Assembly (NCBI GenBank): GCA_903821715.1
Contig: CAIJMB010000052.1
Span: forward strand, 1 to 11,923
DNA from: an uncultured Flavobacteriales bacterium
Lineage (GTDB): Bacteria; Bacteroidota; Bacteroidia; Flavobacteriales; Schleiferiaceae
Reading direction: 5' to 3'
Length of the DNA stretch: 11,923 bases
Shown here in pieces: positions 6,298-11,923 of the stretch (position 1 is its first letter; the number at the start of each line of letters is the position of its first letter). Below the pieces are notes generated by a model. It ran no database searches. It was not told the origin of the DNA and saw only the letters and a program-made list of their open reading frames with translations. The position numbers and the translations under genes are program-made.

Positions 6298-7767
6298 CTA
6301 TCCGAGGTCTGCAGCAATCTTCGCCGACAGCAGGCAAAGTGGGATTCCGCCGCCGGGATGCGCGCTTCCGCCCACAAAAAAGAGGTTGGGAATCTGGCGG
6401 TGGAAGTTGGGGTGGCGCACGAATGCCGCCATTGCGTTGTTGCTGGAAGCGCCGTAAAGGGCTCCGCGGTCGCTGCCCGTGCGCGACTGGATGGTTGGCG
6501 GGTCGAGCACCTCTTCGACCTCGATGAACGGGGTCACGTCAATGCCCAGCGCCCGCTCGATCTTGGCCAGCACCGAAGCGCGCGCGGTCGCCCGCCATGA
6601 GCCCCAATCTTGGCCGTAGTCGGCCGGGGCATTGATCATGACGAACCAGTTTTCGCCTCCGGTCGGGGCCTCACCCTCAAGGTCCTTTGAGGTGATGTGG
6701 ATGTAGACCGTCGGGTCGCCGTGAAGGGTTTTGTGCTCGAAGAGGTCGCGAAACTCAGCCTCGTAGTCGTTGGCAAAAAGAATGTTGTGCAGGTCGAGCT
6801 CGGGGAACTCGCGCCGCACTCCCCAGTAAAAAATTAGGGCCGAAGAGGAGCGCTCCTGGCTGAGGGTCTTTTCGGGCGCCTTGAGGTCGGGAAGTAGGCG
6901 GCGGTAGGTCGGCGTGACGTCCATGTTGCTCACCACGACGTCGGCGGGGAGCTCGGTTCCGCCCACCAAAAGGCCCGTGGCGCGACGGTCCTCGACGAGG
7001 ATGCGCTCGACGCGTTGGCCGTAGTGAAACTGAACGCCCTGGCGCTTGGCAAGCGCTACGAGCGATTCGGTGATGGCGACCATTCCGCCATACGGAACAA
7101 AGGTTCCAAAGCCAAATTCAAGGTGCGGAATCATCGCCAGCGTGCCCGGAGCCTGGTAGGGCGTCGAGCCGTTGTAGGTCGCAAATCGGTCAAAGAGCTG
7201 CACCATTTTGGGGCTGCGAAAGCGCTGGGCGTGAACCACGTGCATGGTCTGCGTCAGCTTCAGACTGGGCAGAGCCGCCAAGGCCGGCAACGCATCGCGC
7301 CGCAGGTAGGTCGAGGCTTTGTGAAGGGAGCGCTCCAAAAACAGTCCTTTGGTGGCCTCGTACTGGCGGCGGGCCAGGTCGAGGTGGGCGCGCACGTGCT
7401 TGGCGGGCTCGCCCAGGACGCGCTCGGCTTCGGAGGCAAATTCCGCGGGGTCACTGTGGGCAGTCAGGCGGGTGCCGTCGTCCCAGAAGTAGCGGCACTC
7501 CTCGGTCTTTTTGAGGTAGTTGAAGTGGTCGCGCGGATCCTCACCACAGAGCGTGAACAGCTCGTCGACCAAAAACGGTAGGGTAAAGAGCGAGGGGCCC
7601 GCATCAAAGCGGTAGTCACCGAGTTGAAACTGGCTAAGCTTGCCGCCCGGGTACCTGTTGGCCTCGTGGACGTGCACCGCATAGCCCTTGCGGGCCCAGC
7701 GGATGGCTGAGGCGATTCCGGCGATTCCGGCGCCGACTATGCGCGCGGTGGGTTGCTGTGCTTCCAT
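6298..7767 (-). CDS. crtD: Phytoene-desaturase-family FAD oxidoreductase, 1-hydroxycarotenoid 3,4-desaturase (CrtD) type
   Basis: The 489-aa protein opens with a dinucleotide-binding fold, GAGIAGIAS (G12, G14, G17), and an acidic residue E35 for the FAD ribose. YPGGKLSQF and FDAGPSLFT, hallmarks of CrtI/CrtD-type desaturases, follow. The middle segments (FATYNGSTPYQAPGTL, VPYGGM, VVSNMDVT, SSSALIFYWG, DPTVYIHITSK, NWFVMINAP) and the C-terminal VGGSAHPGGGIPL match the flavobacterial CrtD group as I recall it, better than phytoene desaturase CrtI. CrtD introduces the 3,4 double bond into 1-hydroxylated carotenoids on the way to saproxanthin or myxol. No other carotenoid gene is in the window, so the product cannot be fixed. 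The ATG at 7767 lies inside the end of murQ, overlapping it by 31 nt in another frame. No later in-frame start precedes the FAD motif, so the overlap appears real. Confidence 0.9.
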   Translation of the reverse strand: MEAQQPTARIVGAGIAGIASAIRWARKGYAVHVHEANRYPGGKLSQFQLGDYRFDAGPSLFTLPFLVDELFTLCGEDPRDHFNYLKKTEECRYFWDDGTRLTAHSDPAEFASEAERVLGEPAKHVRAHLDLARRQYEATKGLFLERSLHKASTYLRRDALPALAALPSLKLTQTMHVVHAQRFRSPKMVQLFDRFATYNGSTPYQAPGTLAMIPHLEFGFGTFVPYGGMVAITESLVALAKRQGVQFHYGQRVERILVEDRRATGLLVGGTELPADVVVSNMDVTPTYRRLLPDLKAPEKTLSQERSSSALIFYWGVRREFPELDLHNILFANDYEAEFRDLFEHKTLHGDPTVYIHITSKDLEGEAPTGGENWFVMINAPADYGQDWGSWRATARASVLAKIERALGIDVTPFIEVEEVLDPPTIQSRTGSDRGALYGASSNNAMAAFVRHPNFHRQIPNLFFVGGSAHPGGGIPLCLLSAKIAADLG

Positions 7768-8561
7768 TGGTCGATGGCGCGGCGGACGCTGCCGTGCTCG
7801 AGTAGCAACGCGCGGGCCTCAGAATCGTTCAGTCCGGTGCCCTCGGCGACCATGCGCGTGCCGCGCTCCACGAGTTTGTGGTTGCTCAGCTGCATGTCGA
7901 CCATACGCGAGCCCTTTACGCGGCCCAGGCGAATCATCACCGTGGTGGTCAGCATGTTGAGCAGCAGTTTTTGGGCGGTTCCGGACTTCATTCGGGTGCT
8001 TCCGGTCACGAATTCGGGGCCTACCACCGCGACGACGGGGTATTCGGCGGCCGCAGCGACGGCGGAATCGGGGTTACAAACTATGCAGCCAGTCAGGCAA
8101 CCTGCGGCGCGGGCCTGATCGAGTCCGCCCACCACGTAGGGGGTGCGTCCACTTGCGGCGATTCCGACCACGGTGTCGAGCGGTTCGATGCGGTGCTCTT
8201 GCAGGTCGATCCAGGCCTGGTCGGGGTCATCCTCGGCAAATTCCACGGCCTTGCGAATGGCACCGTCGCCCCCGGCGATGATTCCGACGACCATTCCGTG
8301 CGGAACCCCATAGGTCGGCGGGCATTCTGAGGCGTCGACGATTCCGAGGCGGCCTGAGGTTCCGGCGCCAATGTAAAAGAGGCGTCCGCCCTGCTGCATA
8401 CGCGGAACGAGCTGTTCGACCAAGGCCTCGAGCGCGGGAATCGCCTCGGCCACGGCGTCGGGCACGCGTCGGTCTTCGGCATTGATGCCCTCGAGGAGCT
8501 GGCGCACCGTCCAGGTCTCAAGGTGGTCGTGGTTGCTGGGGCTTTCGGTGATCATGGCCAT
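7737..8561 (-). CDS. murQ: N-acetylmuramic acid 6-phosphate etherase
   Basis: MurQ cleaves the lactyl ether of MurNAc-6-phosphate to GlcNAc-6-phosphate and D-lactate, a cytoplasmic step of peptidoglycan recycling. The 274-aa protein has one SIS (sugar isomerase) fold. YIGAGTSGRLGIVDASECPPTYG at 63-85 holds the proposed catalytic Glu (E79, equivalent to E83 of E. coli MurQ by offset). E110 in EFAED matches the second acidic residue. VGIAASGRTPY and GSTRMKSGTAQK (187-198) line the sugar-phosphate site. The length is usual for the short MurQ form of this phylum. The start may be ATG 8561 or ATG 8555, and the first lies 4 nt after the RNA methyltransferase stop. The same frame stays open far upstream, but that part is Arg/Ser/Pro-rich shadow sequence. 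No sugar transporter or kinase that would make MurNAc-6-phosphate is present nearby. Confidence 0.96.
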   Translation of the reverse strand: MAMITESPSNHDHLETWTVRQLLEGINAEDRRVPDAVAEAIPALEALVEQLVPRMQQGGRLFYIGAGTSGRLGIVDASECPPTYGVPHGMVVGIIAGGDGAIRKAVEFAEDDPDQAWIDLQEHRIEPLDTVVGIAASGRTPYVVGGLDQARAAGCLTGCIVCNPDSAVAAAAEYPVVAVVGPEFVTGSTRMKSGTAQKLLLNMLTTTVMIRLGRVKGSRMVDMQLSNHKLVERGTRMVAEGTGLNDSEARALLLEHGSVRRAIDQWKHSNPPRA

Positions 8562-8565
8562 AAAA

Positions 8566-9720
8566 CTAGTGCTTGCGCAGCACCGCCACGTAGTATCCGT
8601 CGCTGTGCGGGTGTTCCGGGCTGATGCGGACTTCTTCGCGGAGCGTGTACGCGCCGTCTTTCTCGTCGATGAAGCGGCGGACTTGGTCCTCGTTTTCGCT
8701 GCGCAAAATGCTGCAAGTGGCGTACACGAGGGTTCCGCCCGACTGAAGCGCCTCGGAATAGTCGCGCAGAATGCCGTACTGCGTCTCGCGGGTGCGCTCG
8801 AGGTGCTCGGGCTGAAGCTTCCATTTGGTGTCGACATCGCGGCGGATGACGCCGGTACCGCTGCAGGGTACGTCCAAAAGCATTTTGTTGGCCCACCCGG
8901 CGTGGCGCTGCACGTCGCGGGGCGAGCGAATGAGTTCCGTGCGGAGGCCATTGACGCCGGCGCGAAGGGCGCGCTTTTCGGCTTCGCCGAGCTTGTAGGC
9001 CTCGACGTCCATGCAGCGAATTTCGGCCTGGTTGCCGGCGAGGGCCGCAGCGTGAAGGGCCTTGCCCCCGGCACCGCTGCACCCGTCGAGGATACGGTCG
9101 CCCGGCTGGGGTTCGAGGTAGGCGGCAATGCGCTGGGATCCGCCGTCGTGCACCTCGTACCAGCCGTCCTTGAAGCTTTCAAGGTGCTGCAGGCGCGGAC
9201 GCTTGGCCAGCACCAGGGCGTCGGGCGCTACGTCGCTGACGGCGGCGTCGACTCCCTCAGCGGTGAGCCGCTCGAGCACGGCCTCGCGGTTCGTCTTCAG
9301 GGTGTTGGCCCGAAGTACGACGTGGGCAGGTCGGTTGAGCGCAGTGGCGAGCACCGGCCAGTCTGTGCCTAGTTCTGCGGACGCGCGCTCCGCAAACCAC
9401 GGCGCGTAGCTCTGGGCGAGGGCCACGTCGAGGTCGGCGGGCACATTCATGCCTTCGCTGCGCCAGGTCCAGTAGGTATCAAAAAGTTCTTTAAGTTGCT
9501 TGCGCTTGACGACAGGTTCAGTGCCGTGAAGGTGCCAGATGAGGCCCCACCAGCGCACGAGTTCGTAGCTGTGCTCGGCCACAAAGGCGCGATCGCGGGC
9601 GCCCCAGCGCTTGTTGGCGCGCAGCACTTGGTCGACCACACGGTCGGCGTACAGGCGCTGGCCAAAGGTCCGCTCGAGGACTTCGAGCACCCCAGCGACG
9701 AGGTTGGGGTGCGGAATCAC
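8566..9720 (-). CDS. RsmB/NOP-family rRNA cytosine-C5 methyltransferase (RsmB-like)
   Basis: The 384-aa protein should methylate cytosine at C5 in rRNA, using SAM. Residues 1 to about 130 are helical with a NusB-like look (RTFGQRLYADRVVDQVLR, WGARDRAFVAEHSYELVRWW), the arrangement of RsmB. The catalytic domain (about 185-384) has SAM motif I as LDGCSGAGGK (211-220), where GAGG replaces the commoner APGG; motif IV as DVPCSGTG (283-290, C286); and motif VI as YATCS (333-337) with the nucleophile C336. Both catalytic cysteines are present. RsmB of E. coli acts on 16S rRNA C967, but target identity is not proven by sequence. The start is GTG 9720, which overlaps the ABC transporter stop (GTGA), so coupled translation is likely. 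No PUA domain is seen. Confidence 0.92.
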   Translation of the reverse strand: MIPHPNLVAGVLEVLERTFGQRLYADRVVDQVLRANKRWGARDRAFVAEHSYELVRWWGLIWHLHGTEPVVKRKQLKELFDTYWTWRSEGMNVPADLDVALAQSYAPWFAERASAELGTDWPVLATALNRPAHVVLRANTLKTNREAVLERLTAEGVDAAVSDVAPDALVLAKRPRLQHLESFKDGWYEVHDGGSQRIAAYLEPQPGDRILDGCSGAGGKALHAAALAGNQAEIRCMDVEAYKLGEAEKRALRAGVNGLRTELIRSPRDVQRHAGWANKMLLDVPCSGTGVIRRDVDTKWKLQPEHLERTRETQYGILRDYSEALQSGGTLVYATCSILRSENEDQVRRFIDEKDGAYTLREEVRISPEHPHSDGYYVAVLRKH

Positions 9721-11465
9721 GACTTTTGGGATTGAAGCGCGTACAATTCGGCGTACAGTCCGGGCTGCGTGACGAGCTCGCTGTGGCTGCCTTGCTGCAC
9801 GACCTGGCCGTTGTCGAGCACAATGATGCGGTCCGCCAAGTGAACGCAGCTGAGGCGCTGGGTGATGAGCACGGCAGTCATTCCTTCGAGGCGCGCCTTG
9901 AGGTTGCTGAGAATCGTTACCTCGGTTTCGGTGTCTACGGCGCTCAGGGCGTCGTCAAACAGTAGCACGGGAGGGTGCTTCATCAGGGCCCGCGCAATGC
10001 TGACGCGCTGCTTTTGTCCGCCCGAAAGGGTTACGCCGCGCTCGCCGACAATCGTGTCAAAGCCCTGCGGAAACCCACGAATGTCGTCGGCCACGTCCGC
10101 CAGCTCGGCCTGGCGCTCGACTTCAGCGCGGTCGGCGTTGAGGCTGCCAAAGGCGATGTTGTCGGCGATGGAATCGCTGAAGAGAAAGGGGTCCTGAGGC
10201 ACGGTTCCGACCGAAGCCCGAAGGGCCTGAACGTCCCACTGGCGCAGATCTACGCCGTCAAGGAGCACGCGGCCCGAGGTCGGATCCATGAGGCGATTCA
10301 TCAGTCCCACGAGGCTGGACTTTCCGGACCCCGTGCGCCCCACCACCACAACCGTCTCGCCCGGATGAACCGTGAACGACACGTCGCATAGCGCTTGAAT
10401 TCCGCTATCGGGATAGGTGTAGGATACGTTTTCAAACGTCCAAGCACCCCGAACCGACGCGTTGTGGGCGCCCTCAGGCGTCGCGACCGCCGGAACCACC
10501 GTCAAAAAGTCGTTAATGCGCTCCATCGAGGCCTCGGCGCGCTGGATCAGACTCATCACCCAGCCAATGCTGGCAATAGGCCAGGTCAACAGGCCCACGT
10601 AGTAGACGAATTCCGCAATGACACCTGGGCTCAAGCGACCTTCGATGACACCCTCACCGCCGATCCAGACGGTCAATACGGTGCTGAGGCCAACGAGGAG
10701 CATCATCAGCGGCGCAAACAGCGCGTTGACGCGGTAGAGCCCGCGGTTGAGCGCATAGCTCTGTGCCGCACTCTCTGCATAGCGCTCGGTTTGCTCGGAT
10801 TCAAGGCTGTAGACTTTGAGCACGCGAATTCCGCTAAAGGTCTCTTGAGCGAGCGTACTAATGGCAGACTGCTGCTGCTGAACCGCATGGCTGCGCTGGT
10901 TAATGAGCGTCGAAACCTGGTAAATGGCCCACACGAGCACGGGCATCGGAGCCAATGTGATCCAGCTCAACTTCGCGTCAACTTGAAACATAAACACCAG
11001 GGTCAGGCCCGTCGAAAAGGCCGTGTTGATGGTGTACATGACCCCTGGACCGAGGTACATCCGCACGCGGCTGACGTCTTCGCTGATGCGGTTCATCAAA
11101 TCACCCGTGGCGTTGCGGCGGTAAAAGGTCTGATCCAGCGCCTGGTAGTGGTCGTAAATGTCGTTTTTGAGGTCAAACTCAATGCGGCGCGACATGACAA
11201 TCAGTGTCTGGCGCATGAGAAAGGTAAAGGCTCCGCGAAGGGCACTCAGAAGCAGAATTAAGGCAGAATATCCGAGGAGCGAGCGCATCAAGTCCGATGC
11301 ATCACTCTGGTCTTTAAGAGCTTGCGCTACCGTATCGAATGCTTCACGAATGTAGATTGCCGGGTAGACGGCGAACATTGCCGAGGCGATGACAAAGAGT
11401 ACGCCGCCGGTAAAATGCCAGGGATAGCGAAGAAAATAGGGGTTCAGGGACCAAAGGGCGCGCAC
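9717..11465 (-). CDS. ABC exporter half-transporter (fused membrane and ATPase domains, MsbA/MdlA type) with a degenerate nucleotide site
   Basis: The 582-aa protein carries a six-helix membrane domain (about residues 15-310; the first helix is near 15-37) joined to an ATPase domain (about 342-582). The ATPase motifs are Walker A GRTGSGKSS (376-384), Q-loop Q424, signature LSGGQKQR (480-487) and Walker B VLLFDD (500-505). Two catalytic positions are unusual: the residue after the Walker B aspartate is D505 instead of Glu, and the H-loop reads ITQRLS with Q536 in place of His. This pair resembles the weak site of heterodimeric exporters such as TAP1. No partner half-transporter is in the window. 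The cargo is unknown; lipid or drug export is typical of the family. The start is GTG 11465, only 4 nt after a TACCTTTG promoter box. The end overlaps the RNA methyltransferase start. Confidence 0.94.
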   Translation of the reverse strand: MRALWSLNPYFLRYPWHFTGGVLFVIASAMFAVYPAIYIREAFDTVAQALKDQSDASDLMRSLLGYSALILLLSALRGAFTFLMRQTLIVMSRRIEFDLKNDIYDHYQALDQTFYRRNATGDLMNRISEDVSRVRMYLGPGVMYTINTAFSTGLTLVFMFQVDAKLSWITLAPMPVLVWAIYQVSTLINQRSHAVQQQQSAISTLAQETFSGIRVLKVYSLESEQTERYAESAAQSYALNRGLYRVNALFAPLMMLLVGLSTVLTVWIGGEGVIEGRLSPGVIAEFVYYVGLLTWPIASIGWVMSLIQRAEASMERINDFLTVVPAVATPEGAHNASVRGAWTFENVSYTYPDSGIQALCDVSFTVHPGETVVVVGRTGSGKSSLVGLMNRLMDPTSGRVLLDGVDLRQWDVQALRASVGTVPQDPFLFSDSIADNIAFGSLNADRAEVERQAELADVADDIRGFPQGFDTIVGERGVTLSGGQKQRVSIARALMKHPPVLLFDDALSAVDTETEVTILSNLKARLEGMTAVLITQRLSCVHLADRIIVLDNGQVVQQGSHSELVTQPGLYAELYALQSQKS

Positions 11466-11469
11466 AGGT

Positions 11470-11477
11470 CAAAGGTA
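11470..11477 (-). promoter_or_regulatory. TAnnTTTG (-7) box before the ABC exporter gene; predicts a leaderless GTG-initiated mRNA
   Basis: On the minus strand TACCTTTG ends 4 nt before the GTG start at 11465. It is an exact -7 consensus match for the Bacteroidota primary sigma factor and lies in the 42-nt gap after the cytochrome c peroxidase stop. The start point would fall at or next to the GTG. No TTG is found at the expected -33 position; the DNA there is G+C-rich (GGCGCCGCGC). The same eight bases stand 5 nt before the second ompH gene. Confidence 0.5.
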
Positions 11478-11507
11478 CGGCTGCGCGGCGCCAGGGTTGG
11501 GCCTGTA

Positions 11508-11923
11508 TTAGCGAATAAACGGATCGCTAAACTTCAGATCACGCGCAAAGCCCGGGTCGTCCAACGTGTGCAAAAAAGCCACCAAAGCCGCCTTTTGGGC
11601 CGCCGTAAAGTTGGGGCGGATTGGCTGACCGTCAGGGCCACGCAACTGCGGGCTGAGGTTGGGGTGATTCTGAACTCCAGTACTGTAGTGCTCCACTACC
11701 TGCTCGAGGGTTGCGAAGCGTCCATCGTGCATAAAGGGTCCGCGATCGCTGATGTTGCGAAGGGACGGAACTTTGAACAGTCCCACCTGCGCCGTGTTGC
11801 CATTTGCGCCGCCCACCCCGGCGTCGGTAGTCGTTGCGTCAAGGCCATTGTTTCGGGGACCTGGAGCTGTAAATGCCTCGGTTCCGTGGCAGGACGCGCA
11901 CGCGCCAGGAGCCGGAGGACCGC
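11508..11923 (-). CDS. Di-heme cytochrome c peroxidase (MauG/CcpA family), C-terminal part
   Basis: The gene enters from the right edge and ends at TAA 11510-11508; about 138 codons of the 3' part are present. The visible portion holds one c-type heme site, CASCH, encoded at 11886-11900. FRNNGLD-like text (PRNNGLDATTT), LFKVPSLRNISDRGPFMHDGRFATLEQVVEHY, and the ending ALVAFLHTLDDPGFARDLKFSDPF follow. These are the signatures of the C-terminal, high-potential heme domain of bacterial di-heme peroxidases; the Met in PFMHDGRF is the expected distal heme ligand. Such enzymes sit in the periplasm and reduce hydrogen peroxide with electrons from small cytochromes, or act in related oxidations. The second, N-terminal heme site must lie outside the window. 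The gene ends 42 nt before the ABC gene start and probably belongs to a separate transcript. Confidence 0.92.
   Translation of the reverse strand, partial: GPPAPGACASCHGTEAFTAPGPRNNGLDATTTDAGVGGANGNTAQVGLFKVPSLRNISDRGPFMHDGRFATLEQVVEHYSTGVQNHPNLSPQLRGPDGQPIRPNFTAAQKAALVAFLHTLDDPGFARDLKFSDPFIR

Noticed and set aside
5896..6600. Open frame of 234 codons on the plus strand spanning the crtD and methyltransferase junction
   Set aside because: It is antisense to the coding ends of two well-supported genes, has no motif and no promoter-like box, and its composition matches a shadow frame.
7712..7729. Perfect tandem 9-bp repeat GCGATTCCG
   Set aside because: It encodes the Gly-Ile-Ala-Gly-Ile-Ala of the CrtD FAD-binding loop, so protein sequence explains it.
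8562..9182. Upstream extension of the murQ frame, which would give a 481-aa fusion
   Set aside because: The extra 207 codons are Ser/Arg/Pro/Ala-rich shadow sequence of the RsmB-like gene. MurQ homology begins at the ATG at 8561 or 8555.
10395..11261. Long open frame (288 codons) on the plus strand opposite the ABC exporter gene
   Set aside because: It is antisense to a clear family member, is rich in His, Arg and Gln with no recognisable motif, and is expected from codon bias in G+C-rich DNA.
11466..11507. G+C-rich stretch between the peroxidase and ABC genes as a possible terminator
   Set aside because: GGCGCC is self-complementary but the stem is very short and no T-run follows on the minus strand.

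Overview
The window looks like a chromosomal core segment of a bacterium in the Bacteroidota, probably Flavobacteriales-like, with unusually high G+C for the phylum (about 60% by eye). Four things support this. The gene order porin-like protein (DUF6089 type), uppS, bamA, ompH, ompH, murI is characteristic of the phylum. Shine-Dalgarno sequences are missing before the gene starts. TAnnTTTG boxes, the -7 element of the Bacteroidota primary sigma factor, lie just upstream of several genes. The carotenoid desaturase is of the flavobacterial CrtD type. I see no phage, insertion sequence, CRISPR array, tRNA or rRNA, and no cargo suggesting recent transfer.

Left half, plus strand (1-5392): the 3' end of an outer-membrane beta-barrel gene, then uppS (undecaprenyl diphosphate synthase), bamA (outer-membrane protein assembly pore), two different ompH/Skp-type periplasmic chaperone genes, and murI (glutamate racemase). 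The genes overlap or nearly touch (TGATG, ATGA, 6 nt, 18 nt, TAATG) and form one cell-envelope operon. Its products provide the lipid carrier for wall and O-antigen precursors, the machine and chaperones that insert outer-membrane proteins, and D-glutamate for peptidoglycan. Candidate promoters lie inside the end of the first gene and directly before the second ompH.

Right half, minus strand (11923-5389, reading leftwards): the C-terminal heme domain of a di-heme cytochrome c peroxidase, an ABC exporter half-transporter, an RsmB-type rRNA m5C methyltransferase, murQ (MurNAc-6-phosphate etherase), a CrtD-type carotenoid desaturase, and a small-molecule SAM methyltransferase similar to the mycobacterial phthiotriol methyltransferase. 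From the ABC gene to crtD the spacing is -4, +4 and -31 nt, so these four genes are probably cotranscribed. The methyltransferase follows after about 93 nt.

The two gene sets converge, and the stop codons of murI and the methyltransferase overlap by 4 nt with no visible terminator. Coding density is close to complete; the longest apparent non-coding stretch is about 93 nt. I found no convincing new multi-gene system. The points most worth a second look are an ABC exporter whose nucleotide site is degenerate at two catalytic positions, start-adjacent promoter boxes that predict leaderless mRNAs, a strongly over-represented GCGGAAT/ATTCCGC word that is not tied to one reading frame, and the crtD-linked methyltransferase as a possible carotenoid or lipid tailoring enzyme.
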